Shown: positions 32,752 through 43,818, counted from the first letter of the stretch. The stretch is 64,000 nucleotides of DNA from Pararge aegeria (GCF_905163445.1 NC_053183.1:19282001-19346000); one strand, 5' to 3'. The notes: generated by a model not told the origin, from the letters alone. Numbers and translations: made by a program.

Positions 32752-33156
32752 AAATAATAAATAAATAAATATACTGCGACAATACCCACATCGCCATCTA
32801 GCCCCAAAGTAAGCGTAGCTTGTGTTATGGGTACTAAGATGACTGATGAATATTTTTATGAATAATATACATAAATAATAGCAATATACATATAAACACC
32901 CAGACACTGACAAACATTCATGCTCATCACACAAACATTTTCCAACGCCGTGGGTTCGATTCCCACAGCTAGAAAATGTTTGTGTCATGTACATGAATGT
33001 TTTTCAATGGCTGGGTGTTTATATGTAAATTATAATTATTTATGTATATTATTCATAGAAGTATTCTTCAGTCATCATAGTACCCATGACACAAGCTAGG
33101 CTTACTTTGGGGCTAGATGGCGATGTGTGTATTGTAGTAGTATATTTATTTATTTA
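32752..33156. mobile_element. Two SINE-A copies head-to-head (palindrome)
   Basis: A minus-strand copy (32752-32943) meets a plus-strand copy (32945-33156) at their heads. The minus copy is cut before its B box; the plus copy begins inside the head at 'cgccgtgggttcgattccc'. The two arms of about 190-210 bp are inverted relatives and could fold into one long hairpin. Confidence 0.85.
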
Positions 33157-33828
33157 GCTAACGGGCTAACCGGTTAGGGAGTATGGTGGATAAAGTTTAT
33201 CATGTCTTATATTATACGCCACATAAGTAGCATGCCTAAGTAATAATCGTAAAAAAAAATCGTCACATATGAAATAAATTGATAGTACTCAAACGCCTTT
33301 AATAAATAAAGGTGTATTTTGTTAATGAAAATGACTAATTTATGGCAAATGTCTGTATGTCCACTAACCGCACCATGGCTCGTAGAACGGACATACTTGT
33401 TTTCTAGAACGTGAAATTACTTCCGTCCAAGCGAATTTAAACTTTACTGCTCTGTTAATCAAATCCATATTTCACTACATTATATATCAACTTAATGTAT
33501 GCAACATGCCAGTAGCCAGTTTGCAAGACAGTGATTGGTGAATGCAGACTATTCTAGGCCTTCTATGTTTGTAAATAGCGTTTAAATTTGTTAGAAAGCT
33601 AAGACAACTGAGCATTTTCACGGATCTTGTGGGAAAAGTTCTCAGTGGTGCTAATTTTAACTTCGTTTAATTTAAACTTGCGACACCACCACCAGATACA
33701 AACCCACCACAACGCATAAGGATGTCACCTGCAATCCTCTACTGGGCCACCCATTTGTTAAAATCATATAGATATAAAATGTGTGATAACTAAGATTAAG
33801 ATTTTTAAATGTTTTAAAGGAACTCTGA
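33157..33828 (+). other. Unclassified intergenic sequence
   Basis: No gene or named repeat is seen. Confidence 0.35.
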
Positions 33829-34100
33829 AGCGGTGATAGGCTAGGAAGGACTTTGGCTTCATTTTCGGGGAACCGAGTTCAAACCTCTGCACGCACCGCT
33901 AACTTTGCTAACTTATGTGCGTATAAAGCAATTAAAATATCAATGGTTTTAACGGTGAAAGAAAACTTCGTAAGGACGCACGCCTGAGAGTTCTCCATAA
34001 TGTTCTCAAAAGCGTGGAAAGTCCACCAATCCACACTAGGCCAGCGTGGTGTACTACGGCCTAATCCCTTCTCATTGAGGGAGGAGACCCGCAGGGTGAT
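33829..34100 (+). mobile_element. SINE-B, near full
   Basis: Head 'agcggtgataggctaggaag', B-box region 'accgagttcaaacctctgca', body 'ggttttaacggtgaaagaaa' and 3' part 'ccagcgtggtgtactacggc'. Confidence 0.75.
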
Positions 34101-34925
34101 TACGTATCTCACAACAGGCTTGCATGTAAAAAAAATACGAAAGTGACGTTTGACAGCTAGGATTGCAAGATTTAAGCTTGCCGCATGCCTATCGTGACGC
34201 CATGCCCGTGGGCCGGTAATATGATGAAAGGAACCTTACGAGAATTTTTTTATGTATGTAGTTCAAAAGTAAATGCAAACACTAATATACATAAACAAGC
34301 GGACCCTCGCGATTTCGTTCGCGTTCGAGTCAACCTTAAAAAATAGTCGTATGTTTTGTTTGGCGTAACTTTTACCGTTCTCAAATCGCACGCATCGGAA
34401 TCTCTAAACTGACTTATATTTTTACTACATATTATTATGTGCGTATGTAATCGCGTGCCAATTTAGCTTAATTTCCAAGTTACAAATGAGTCAATGTTTG
34501 TAGTTCGAAATTTTTCTATATACTATATTAGATGTAATGTTATAATAAAAATTAAGCTTAATTTGCTGTACTTCGCGAAAAGCAAGAGAGTCTGTATGGT
34601 GTACTTTAAAATTACTTTAATCTTATTCTCCGTGGCCGTTTTCATAATGTGGAAACTTATATTTATATTAATTATGGTCGAATTTTGAGCATTGGGCGAC
34701 AAAAGACAGATGTACGGATAAACTGGCTACGACATGAAAGAGATATTCATTTCAGATGTCTTGGAGACGGGATAATAAAAAGAACGACGCAAAATTTCAT
34801 AATCTGCAAGATGAGAAGGAAATAATCCAATCTTCCTTACAGTTTAAAAAATTATCCTGTTGCGAATAATCCAATAAGGGTGTTTCGTGGAAAATGTACA
34901 ACTGCCTCGGATTTGCTTTCTGCCT
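34101..34925 (+). other. Intergenic with repeat D and Helitron scraps
   Basis: About 34535-34600 ('aaattaagcttaatttgctg', 'tacttcgcg') is a reversed right end of repeat D. About 34298-34335 ('gcggaccctcgcgatttcgt') resembles a Helitron 3' end. No gene is seen. Confidence 0.35.
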
Positions 34926-34975
34926 TATTTTTTGGGTTCCTTGCAATAAATGTAAAGTGAGACCAAAATAACGTA

Positions 34976-35113
34976 CAGTGGCGTGCATACATGGTATGTA
35001 CAGGGTACGCAGATGATAAAAAAAGAAGAAATCCTACAGCACGATTATTAAAGAAAATATGTATTTATATCTCTAAAAATACCTACCTTTAAGTTTTTTA
35101 TAAATAGTGCTGC
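34976..35113 (+). mobile_element. hAT-like MITE present in one tandem unit only
   Basis: Begins 'cagtggcgtgcatac'. 'ataacgta' (34968-34975) precedes and 'ataacgaa' (35114-35121) follows. The empty site in unit 2 reads a single 'ataacgta' before 'actattttt'. The 8-bp duplication and CAG start suggest a hAT-type element; the right terminal repeat looks truncated. Confidence 0.6.
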
Positions 35114-35270
35114 ATAACGAAACTATTTTTCATTTCTGAATTTTCTCTGGTCCAGTCTGGTAGGATTCGGCCAGGGCGAGTTACTACCCTAACGACTAAG
35201 ACATTCCGCTAAATATAGCACTAACTTCCATACCTATATTACAAAAAGACCACTACCATCTTAGGAGTTT

Positions 35271-35473
35271 GACAGCCGATTGGCGAGTGACCCTGCTTTC
35301 TGAGTCCAAGAACGTGGGTTCGATTTCCAAAATGTTTGTGTGATGAACATGAATGTTTTTCAGTGTCTGGGTGTTTGTTTATTATAAGTAGCTTTGTGTA
35401 TTATATTCATGAAAATATTCATCAGCTACTTTAGGGCTAGACGGCAATGTGTGTATTGTCTTAGTATATTTAT
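35271..35473 (+). mobile_element. SINE-A in tandem unit 1
   Basis: tRNA-like head with small deletions ('attggcgagtgaccctgctt', 'gtgggttcgatttcc'), body and 3' block with 'atatttatttatt'. Confidence 0.8.
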
Positions 35474-35678
35474 TTATTTTTGGGTTCCTTGCAACAAATG
35501 TAAAGTGAGACTACAATAACGTAACTATTTTTAATTTTTGGATTTTCTATGGTCTAGTCTGGTGGGATTCGGAAAGGGATAGTTACTACCCCACCGACTA
35601 ACACATTCCGCGCAAATTGCAATATAGCATTAACTTCCTTACCTATAAAAGGTTAGCCCCCTACCATCTTAGAAGTTT

Positions 35679-35908
35679 GACAGCCAGCTGGCGCAGTGCT
35701 GGCTGCTTTCTGTGTCCAAGGCCGTGGGTTCGATTTCCACAACTGCAAAATGTTTGTGTGATGAACACGGATGTTTTTCAGTGTCTTGGTGTTTATCTGT
35801 ATTTTATAAGTATTTTAGGTATTATATTCATAAAAAAATTCAACAACTAGCTAACTCAGCAGCTACTTCGGTGCTAGATGGCGATGTATGTATAGTATGT
35901 TTATTTAT
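35679..35908 (+). mobile_element. SINE-A in tandem unit 2
   Basis: Head 'agctggcgcagtgctggctg', B box 'gggttcgatttccac' and a damaged 3' block 'ggtgctagatggcgatgt'. Confidence 0.8.
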
Positions 35909-35929
35909 GACTTATGTTAGTTAAAAAAA

Positions 35930-36330
35930 ACGTGTGTGTACTTATGTGTACGTGTAAGAAGTTATACTTCTTTGGCGTAACAGGATAAAAATCTTTTCAA
36001 AAATTTTATCTATTGCCGTATAATAATGTATATAATAAGTTTTATTATAACGCAATATCAGTTAGTTAAATAAAGTTTATTTAAATAAAATTAATTTTGA
36101 ATACTATTAGATTTATTATCGGACATCCAACATTAAAATTCGAGATTTATGTACAATTGAATCAATTCAATCACCCGAATGCGCCCGCAGACTTTGAAAA
36201 TTAAAAGTGTACACTGTCAAACCTTATAGCTAACTTCAGGGTGTCGGTTTTTTGTGACGGTCTGCGCGCGCGCATCGTAAAAATTTTATCTCATTATTTT
36301 TCCCTAACGCGCCAAAAGAAGTATAACTTC
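35930..36330. mobile_element. MITE with palindromic ends, copy 1
   Basis: The left end 'agaagttatacttctttggc' and right end 'gccaaaagaagtataacttc' are inverted repeats; each end contains its own small palindrome (gaagt..acttc). The interior 'aacttcagggtgtcggtttt' and 'ttatctcattattt' is shared with copies at 48443 and 49152. No coding; the superfamily is not determined. Confidence 0.65.
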
Positions 36331-36334
36331 TTCT

Positions 36335-36560
36335 AACATCTTCAGCCTATAACAGTCCACCAAATGGGAGGGTTTACCCGTAATAACCACAGTGCTGGGC
36401 AGATGGGTTAGTGATCGCAGTAAATAGTAGTACACAGAGTACTCTGCTACCCGTTCTCCGTTGTATTCCATTAGTCGCCTCGTACGGCCTCGAGACGAGG
36501 CGGTGCCAACTATATTCTGATATGCCGTCACCACACGCTCTAACCATAAATATGCATTAA
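36335..36560 (-). mobile_element. LINE non-coding-region remnant, minus strand
   Basis: The minus strand reads 'cgtgtggtgacggcat', 'ggccgtacgaggcgactaat' and 'catctgcccagcactgtgg', a pattern common in lepidopteran LINEs (a '...cgtaaaaggcgactaaggg'-like block). A related piece may lie at 45715-45790 ('ctcgtctgcccagcg'). Confidence 0.45.
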
Positions 36561-36906
36561 GCGATATATTTAAACTTTGATTAATTAGGTTCAGTTTGGT
36601 ATGCAAAGGCATATACGTTCAGAAATCCATTTACCTGCCTTATCAAAAAAAAATCTTGTACGTATAGAGAAATTCGAAATACAATTTTAATTCGGCATAA
36701 CTACCAAGCGCACGTGCCAGTTGAGTACTATCAACGGTACGGATATTCTTTATGACATTAAAATGCGAATTTTTAAAGATATCAAAGGAAACAAATGGAG
36801 AACGAGTGTTTCCTTATACCACCGAAACTGCCGAGTTGAAGTTTTTAAATGCATATAAAATATTTAGTCTTACTTGTGTTTTTAAAGATTATGCAACAAA
36901 AGAGGA

Positions 36907-37112
36907 AGTGCGGATTGGTGGACTCCACACACCTTTGAAAAGTATTAATATGGAGAATCTCTAAAGCATGCAGGTTTCCTCACGATGTTTTCCTTCGCCG
37001 TTGAAGCAAGTGATATTTTAATTACTTAAAACGCACATAACTTAGAAAAGAGAGAGATGCGTGCTGGGATTTGAAAGTGAAGTCGAACTCCTACCTACTG
37101 GGCTATCACCGT
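36907..37112 (-). mobile_element. SINE-B, minus strand
   Basis: 'gtgcggattggtggactcca', 'ctcacgatgttttccttcg', 'aaaacgcacataacttag' and 'ctacctactgggctatcacc'. The B-box region has a deletion. Confidence 0.75.
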
Positions 37113-37319
37113 TTCCACTAGGCTATTACCGCTTTGTATTTTCTTTACATAATATAAAAGTCGCTCGCCCGGTTTATATGTGTACGGGAGCTATGGTGAT
37201 ACGCTCGACCGTAGCAATGGGAGGATCTTCCTCCGAGCGGGTGATCATGCTCGGGGACCGAGGTCCTAACATTCAATTTTGGAAGTTGTATACATAGGCA
37301 TTCTTTGTGAACACTTCGC

Positions 37320-37790
37320 TAGCGCGATGCAGGATTTTTGTTGCGCCATCTAGTTCTGTAATGTGATACCGCTACAATATGCATCGATGTTTGAATAGCC
37401 CCAGCGCTGGACAGACCTATAACAGGGCGTCCACTACCTCGAGAGCTCCTCCAATCACCCCCGCCAGCGCGACAACGCGGAGGCACAAATGGTGACATCG
37501 ATGACTCAAGGCCCATCGGAATTAATAACATCCCCGCGCGCGCCGACGACGACTACGCTGACAGTGACGCCGACATTTCACGGACAAGACAAACCAACAG
37601 GCCCAAAGCCAATGATGGCGGGCCCTAGCCCCTAGACAGGGGCTAAAACAACAATTACCAGGGCAGCATAGCTGCCCTGCGAATATGACCCGGGTAAGGA
37701 GGCGTTGCCTCGAGGCTCGTACCCCCGACCGGCCTATTGGCCGCTTGGAGATGACCCACACGCATGTTTGAAGCTACGCAACGGATTAAA
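37320..37790. other. GC-rich island of unknown origin
   Basis: Visibly GC-rich against AT-rich surroundings: 'ccccgcgcgcgccgacgacg', 'ggcgggccctagcccctag', 'gacccgggtaaggaggcgtt'. Short open frames on both strands are Arg/Pro rich and not recognisable. It abuts a truncated CR1 copy. A fragment of a GC-rich retrotransposon (R1- or Jockey-like ORF1) is possible; a host exon is not supported. Confidence 0.4.
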
Positions 37791-37807
37791 ATGCGAATTG
37801 AATAGAC

Positions 37808-38850
37808 ATAAAGTCTAAGGGATCATCTACCTTAATGGGTGTCCCACAAGGCTCAATTTTGGTGATGTGCTTTGTCACATGTGTCAGACTGGTTTACTGT
37901 TAATTACTTACTTTTAAATGCAAAAAAAACCAAGTGTTTGGAGTTTGTTTTGCCTAACGTAAAAAAAATTGATAAAAACATCATAATAAATGGAGAAACA
38001 CTTAAAATAGAAAACTCCACTGTTTTTCTAGGAGTGACCTTAGATTGTAAGCTACAGTGGGGTACCCATATAGAAAGCCTAGCGAGTAAACTCAGCTCAG
38101 CTGCATATGCAATCAGGAAAATTAGACAGCTTACCGATGTTGAAACAGCTAGGCTTGTTTATTTCGCATACTTTCACAGTATTATGTCCTATGGGATCTT
38201 GCTGTGGGGAAAAACTGCAGATATTGAAAGTATATTTATACTACAGAAAAGAGCCGTACGATCAATTTATAAACTTGGATCACGCGAATCGCTTCGTGAA
38301 AAATTTAAACAAATAGGTATTCTTACAGTAGCTTCGCAATATATCTAGAATAATATAGTCTTTGTGAGACAAAATATTACTCTTTATAAACAAAAAGCTG
38401 AAATTAACAATCGACTTACCAGAAACGGACATAAATTAGTGATATCTGCATATCGTCTGCGAAAGGTGCAGAACTCCTTTGTGGGGTTGAGTATACGCTT
38501 TTACAACATGATTCCTAAGGAAATTCTTGACCTACCAATGCATACATTTAAAAAATGTGTAAAAACGCATCTAGTACAGCGAGGTTACAATACATTTGAT
38601 GAATTTCTCAATGACAAGGTAGATTGGAAGCAGCCAGCCTCGCTCTCATCTCCCGCAAGATAGAAAAATGATTGTAAATGTTGATGTTGGAAAAGAGCAA
38701 CTACTGAGTTTCTTGCCGGCTCTTGGTAGAATCTGCTTTCCGAACTGGTGGTTGAGTCACTACAAACATTCATACTTGACGTTTCAAAAGTGATTATAAA
38801 GTAGGCCTACTTGAAATAAATAAATTTGAATTTGAATTTGAATAAAAAGG
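37808..38850 (+). pseudogene. CR1 LINE, 5'-truncated with internal deletion
   Basis: Starts in the reverse-transcriptase motif region (MGVPQGSIL), then jumps about 140 bases relative to the copy at 63389-63528, losing the FADD active-site segment. It then continues WFTVNYLLLNAKKTKCLEFV to FKQIGILTVASQYI, stop at 38346, and on through LVISAYRLRKVQNSFVGLSI to the 3' UTR ('cttgccggctctt', 'gtaggcctacttgaaataaa') and a (gaattt)n tail. Compared with the 64-kb copy it keeps CTA where that copy has TAG. Confidence 0.88.
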
Positions 38851-38904
38851 CGAAATGACAGTTTACCCTTGGTTCGCCTGGGCTACACTGTCTACATTTT
38901 ATTT

Positions 38905-39330
38905 TTTCAGTGATGACCTATGGTTCAGACACGTGGTCGCTAACTATGGGCCTCATAAGAGGGCCCAGAGTAACACAGCGGGTGATGGCGAGAGCTATGC
39001 TCGCAGTATCTCATCGTGATCAAATCAGAAATGTGGAAATCCTTAGAAGAACCAGAGTTACCGACATTGCTCAGACAGTCGCGAAACTGAAGTTGCAATG
39101 GGCGGGGAATTTATAGTTCGAAGAAGAAAGGATGGATGTTGGAAGGTGCTGGAATTGCAGCCCCGTACTGGTAAGCGCCGAGCTGGTCGACCCCCAACGA
39201 AGTGGACGGACGACATTAAACGCGACACAGGTAGCCTATGGATCTATGCGGCTCAAAGCCGTGGCATTCGGAACTCCCTACAAAATACCTATGTCCAGTA
39301 GTGGACGTCTGTCGGTTGATATGACGATGA
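38905..39330 (+). pseudogene. RTE-clade LINE ORF, C-terminal remnant
   Basis: MTYGSDTWSLTMGLIRGPRV, TQRVMARAMLAVSHRDQIRN, VEILRRTRVTDIAQTVAKLK, then after a frameshift GKRRAGRPPTKWTDDIKRDT and IRNSLQNTYVQ. This is the longest RTE copy in the window; still no catalytic domain. It follows the CR1 copy by about 55 bases. Confidence 0.85.
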
Positions 39331-39892
39331 TGGTCGAATATCCGACCGCCATCTTGTTTTTAGATAATACTTATAAAATAAGTAGGTACATATGGCAATT
39401 TTGCAAATCAAGTTTTACTAATAAAGGCAAAAATAACTTAGGTTCCCTTAATAAAGCTCATACTGGCACATTTTGGTGATGGACCGCCTAAAATTCCCAC
39501 GCTGTTTTATGAAGACTTTATTGCGCCCTTCGCTTAGCGAGAAATCGTGCCAATTTAGAAAGGTCTGCTCGGACGTTGGCCTTGAGCCAGGGCACTATCT
39601 GGAAAACATTACGTAATGGCAATGCTAATATACATCTATTCGCAGGGAAAAGGCTGGCCGATTTATAGGATTTGTTTAACATGAAACAACAAGTTAGTAA
39701 GAGGCCGCGTTGTAAGAGGTCACGTTGTAAGAGGCCACGAATTAAATGAGATGAAATGTTTTTTTTATGTTAATAATTGAACAACCAAGCAGGTAGCTCA
39801 TCAGATAGTAACAGGAAAACCATCGCATATAAATCAGAGCAAAACTTCGCAGGCTATGCAGGGAACACGTCCAGCATGCTGCCCTGTGTCCA
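39331..39892 (+). other. Intergenic with unnamed repeat fragment
   Basis: 39571-39631 matches the minus strand of 26730-26800 ('cgttggccttgagccagg', 'attacgtaatg'). At about 39700-39740 'taagaggccgcgttg', 'taagaggtcacgttg' and 'taagaggccacga' form a short tandem triplet. No gene is seen. Confidence 0.4.
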
Positions 39893-39976
39893 TCAACATT
39901 TTCCAGTTGTGGGAATCGAACCCACAGCCATGGACTCAGAAAGCAGGGTCGCTGCCTACTGCGCCAATCGGTCGTT
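39893..39976 (-). mobile_element. SINE-A head fragment, minus strand
   Basis: 'ttccagttgtgggaatcgaa', 'ctcagaaagcagggtcgctg' and 'tactgcgccaatcggtcgtt'. Confidence 0.75.
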
Positions 39977-40077
39977 AAAACTGATATGATTTAACATGAA
40001 ATGAATTGAACTGAGATAGGAAATGAAATTGATTGTTAAAATTTGAGGAAGTTTAGATAAATTATTAGTACGCAGAC

Positions 40078-40165
40078 CATGTGCGGATTGGTGGAAGCGT
40101 GCCGGGAGTCGAACTCGGTCTTTTAAAAAGGAAAGAAGACCACTAAGCTATCACTGCTTTACAAT
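40078..40165 (-). mobile_element. SINE-B, internally deleted, minus strand
   Basis: 'tgtgcggattggtgga' joins directly to the head 'gtgccgggagtcgaactcgg' and 'actaagctatcactgcttta'. Confidence 0.55.
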
Positions 40166-40400
40166 GAAAACAAAATATAAACTAACATGTGAAGTATGTG
40201 TTATGTTGAGTATAGTTTTTGTTTGCGCGAAGAGTTATAGGTATAGTTTGTGGTAAAGTTTCAGTTTGTTTTACAGCGTGTGTGTGTTAATGTTTTTGTT
40301 GTTAATTATAGTTTTCACGATGCCCTTTGTTAAAACGGATAGCACTTTTTTAGATCTGGAATTTAGTTATTTTTGAAGTAAAACTTCTTTAACTTAACTT

Positions 40401-40545
40401 TAACGCTTATGTCAGATGTCTGTGTAGTTTCCGCTATTTAAAATTAATAATTTGGAATGCTCGTAAGTATATGTCATATACTTTACACTTCTTAACTTAT
40501 ACGCCAACTAGTGGAAAATATCATAATCAATTAGGATTAGTTATT
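40401..40545 (+). repeat. Dispersed repeat E, copy 1
   Basis: Matches the reverse complement of 56863-57003 along its length: 'gtctgtgtagtttccgctat', 'gtaagtatatgtcatatact' and 'cttatacgccaacta'. Noncoding, family unknown. Confidence 0.55.
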
Positions 40546-40559
40546 ACCAATATTTTCAA

Positions 40560-40650
40560 ACTTGACGTTTCAAAAGTGCTTGTATTAGCCTACTTGAAAT
40601 AAATGAATTTTGAATTTGAATTTTGAATTTTTTTGAATTTTGAATTTTGG
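40560..40650 (+). mobile_element. CR1 3' tail only
   Basis: 'cttgacgtttcaaaagtgct', 'gcctacttgaaataaatgaa' and a (ttgaatttt)n tail; the rest is truncated. Confidence 0.7.
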
Positions 40651-41324
40651 ATCAATTGTGAATAAAAATTTTAAAATTGTATTGTCGTTATATATATTTA
40701 TTTATATTTATATGTATGTTGCGTCTCATTCAATTTTCAGTGAACCAGAGTCAATCCTACAAGTCTTTTATGATCATCACGAATAAAATTTGACATCTGA
40801 CGACTAAAATTTCAAAGTTTATATAAAATTCAAAACAAGTTCTGATATCTTCCAGAGTTAAAAATAAAACATTCATTGCAACGGACGGCATTTGTGGGGA
40901 GGCCATTGAAAGCTTTTTTCTATCGGATTTTCCGGCAATTTTACCGTCGATTGCTTTTCGGTAAACCATTATAGACTGTTGGTTGCAACTTGTGAATTAT
41001 GATAATGGGCGAAAGTCAGTGTTCGATATGAAACACTTTACAAGCTTTAGTTTTGAGTGGGACAAAACACTTCAGTGGGGCTGACGAAATTATATCCGTT
41101 TGTCTTTATAGTAACACTAATTAAAGTCAAAGTCAAATATTTCTTTATTCAAATAGGCACATAGATAGGCACTTTTGATGCGTATAATAATTGCTTGGCA
41201 ACTATTAATTGTAAAGTCAACAAGGGCTAACTCGTAGTACAATAAAAATAAGTGTTTATACGCTTGGTGGTGTGTCTCTGAGTTTATCACACCGAGACAC
41301 TAAGCCTTATTGACTCCATAGTTA
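40651..41324 (+). other. Intergenic; LINE 3' end scrap and SINE-C scrap
   Basis: About 41127-41190 ('aaagtcaaagtcaaatattt', 'gcacttttgatgcg') is a minus-strand LINE 3' end. About 41222-41270 ('gggctaactcgtagtacaat') is the SINE-C end. No gene is seen. Confidence 0.4.
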
Positions 41325-41830
41325 ATGAGTAGAGAGAATCGATTAAAGGTATATGAATTCAATAAATTTCTAGTTTACCCGCTTCAATCTTATTCGAAAC
41401 TCAGACAAGGTAATGGCTCCTTCACAGGGACACATGGAGGCTATGCCGCACAAAGCTGTGACATCCTGTCGCATTTGCCTTTGCTAAAACCGAAACGCTT
41501 GCGAGTAATTGTTGCTTTGAGGATGAGTGTTCTTCCAGCTCGGATCCGGTTTCAAACTTTCGGTCCCCTCCATAGTGCTTCTATTGCACCATTGAATGTT
41601 ATAGAGGAATAGTTGTATGCATTTTATAATAACTTTTTAATAATAGTAGATTGTTACACAAGGGAGAAAAGATTTACGGGCGCCGGGATAAATCCCAAGC
41701 AAATGAGGGACTTAAGAGTAACTCCTGAACGTAGCGAGGGTTTTACACCTAGAATTCTAACTGTGGCGAGGGTTATAGGGGCGCCCAAAACGTTGAATAC
41801 TCCGCTTTTTACTCCTCGCGAACAATAAAA
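41325..41830 (+). other. Two adjacent unrecognised open frames
   Basis: Frames of 95 codons (41325-41612; HLPLLKPKRLRVIVALRMSV) and 71 codons (41613-41828; MRDLRVTPERSEGFTPRILT) lie end to end. Composition is less AT-biased than the surroundings. I do not recognise either. Transposon residue is the simplest guess. Confidence 0.25.
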
Positions 41831-42149
41831 TCAATCAATGGGTTTCTTATACAATCTATACTCTATGGTTCGTGTTTCATAGGCTCACGTGATTGGTAGG
41901 GATAAAATCATACATTAGAGAGAGATAGCAATATAAAATGAACAGATTTTATTTAGATACGCCGTGCGCGATGTGTCTTATTCAAATCATAAATCCTATA
42001 GGATGTATTGACGTACTTTACATTTCAGTCCTAGGCTATTGTATTTAGTACTAAGTACTAGTATATAGTGCAATTATATATACATATATATTCGAAAATA
42101 AATAGACATAAATAAACAAAAAATACACATATATATAAATATATTTGGA
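41831..42149 (+). other. Unclassified AT-rich intergenic sequence
   Basis: Nothing recognised apart from (TA)-rich runs near 42070-42150. Confidence 0.3.
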
Positions 42150-42525
42150 GATGTCTCTTAAAACGTTCAAAGTTTGTATTAAACGTAAGCTTATAGAAAA
42201 GTAGTATTAGAGTATAAAGGACTACGTAATCGATAAATAAGCTTGGGTGTAAATTATTGCTCTAACCAGGTTGCTCTTCTAATAATTTTAAATGACATTG
42301 TGAGATGGTGATAACAAAAAAAAACACCCGGCTAAGTTTGTTGTGGGCTTCTTCTTAGACTAGGACGCGTTTGGAACCCTAGTAACTTTAGTTTTAATTT
42401 TACGAATGTGGTTATCGCCATCATCTCACTACCGTGTAATTCTTATGTACGCATCAAAATTGCCACCTATGTATGGGCCTACTTGAATAAATATATTTTT
42501 GACTTTGACTTTGACTTTGACTTAT
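42150..42525 (+). pseudogene. CR1-like LINE (second family) 3' end
   Basis: A broken coding end ('gatgtctcttaaaacgttca', 'aacgtaagcttatagaaaag') and 3' UTR ('gtgagatggtgataacaaa', 'cccggctaagtttgttgtgg', 'gcctacttgaataaa') match 45140-45480. It ends with a (gacttt)n tail. Confidence 0.75.
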
Positions 42526-42689
42526 ATATTAAATTATATAATGAAAGAAGAAAAATATAAATAATAAACATTAATAACGATATTTTTTCAAATTACTTCA
42601 CTCAAAGACAGATCGTCTTTCAGACAACAGTTACACGCTCTTTCTAACTTACACGCTCTTTCTCTCCTTTACTCCATTTTATATTATCC

Positions 42690-43295
42690 GCAAACTCCAC
42701 CATATTTGAAAGAGCGATCCACCTTTCTTGGTAGCAATGTTCACTTAAATCTGCGAGCTAATAACGACAGCTTGTTACACGTTCCTGCTAGTCGTTCATT
42801 GGCGTATGGCAATTCTTTTACGGTAAAGGTGGTTAATTTATGGAATGAGCTGCCAAGGGATATAAGACAGTCCAAATCATTAAACATCTTTAAATCACGG
42901 TTAAAAGACTATTTCCTGTGTATGTAGCAAAATATCTATGTATTTTATGTGTATGTTTAAATAGTAATATGTATTTAAGTTTATATTTTGATATATATAT
43001 ATATATATATTGATATTTATATATTGATATTTATATACAAATATATAAATATATATGTTTTACAATATATATGTAGTATTAGTATGTAATGTTTATAATT
43101 AGCACAATTTAATTATTGCACTATCCCGTTTTCTCTAATATGTTTCTTCAACCAAAGGTTGTCTGGAGGAGATCGCTTCAAGCGATAAGACCGCCTTTGT
43201 GCATATGTATAGTTTTTATTTTTTATTTTTTTTGTTAACATGATTTTATATTTGTATGTGCAATAAAGACTTTTTCTTCTTCTTCTTCTTCTTAA
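42690..43295 (+). pseudogene. Third LINE family: ORF2 C-terminus and 3' UTR
   Basis: A 73-codon open frame (42706-42927) reads SLAYGNSFTVKVVNLWNELP, RDIRQSKSLNIFKSRLKDYF, the 'LWNxLPxxIRxSxSLxxFKxxLKxYL' end typical of Jockey/CR1-type reverse transcriptase proteins. The 3' UTR has 'gtctggaggagatcgcttca', 'agcgataagaccgcctttgt' and 'caataaagactt' with a (ttc)n tail. A minus-strand 3' UTR copy is at 47838-47945. Confidence 0.8.
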
Positions 43296-43552
43296 ATATG
43301 GGAAAGGATTGACCTTTGCGAATGTCAGCAGGCAAATTATTTAAAGCACAAAAGTCTTAAAAGTGGAAGAGCTAACGAAAGGAAGGAAGAAATAAAGTTT
43401 TATGACCTGATTACTAGGAGTTATCAGGTTTAATTGTCTAGTGATTAGGTATTTAAAATTACTTAATTTGATTTGGTTGGGTGTGATAATTTTAGCAGTT
43501 AATTAAACAATCCAAAGGCATGCATAATAATATGATGAACTCTGATAAACGA

Positions 43553-43818
43553 ATAAAAATAAATAAATATACTACGACAATACACACATCGCCATCTAGT
43601 CCCAAAGTAAGCGTAGCTTGTGTTATGGGTACTAAGATAACTGATGAATAATTTTTATGAATAATATACATAAATACTTATAATATATAGATAAACACCC
43701 AGACACTGAAAAACATTCATATGTTCATCACACAAATATTATACAGTTGTGGGAATCGAACCCACGGCCTTGGACTCAGAAAGCAGGGTCGCTGCTCACT
43801 GCGCCAATTGGCCGTCAA
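43553..43818 (-). mobile_element. SINE-A, full length, minus strand
   Basis: One of the best-preserved copies: 3' tail, 'ctagtcccaaagtaagcgta', 'acacccagacactgaaaaac', B-box complement 'gggaatcgaacccacgg' and 'ctcactgcgccaattggccg'. Confidence 0.9.

Larger units (their letters stand above)
34926..35908 (+). repeat. Diverged tandem duplication (two units)
   Basis: Unit 1, 34926-35473, and unit 2, 35474-35908, share the same order: 'tttgggttccttgcaa', 'atgtaaagtgagac', a SINE-C body piece ('ggtctagtctgg'), 'taccatctta' and a SINE-A. Unit 1 also carries a 138-bp MITE that unit 2 lacks. Because the sequence before each SINE is homologous, this is a segment duplication and not two independent SINE insertions. 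Confidence 0.75.

Noticed and set aside
36304..36612. 102-codon minus-strand open frame
   Set aside because: Spans the end of a MITE and a LINE non-coding remnant, so it is a chance frame across two elements.
37320..37790. Bacterial contamination or horizontal transfer as explanation for the GC-rich island
   Set aside because: No long open frame or bacterial gene recognised; too little evidence, so kept only as an unexplained composition change.
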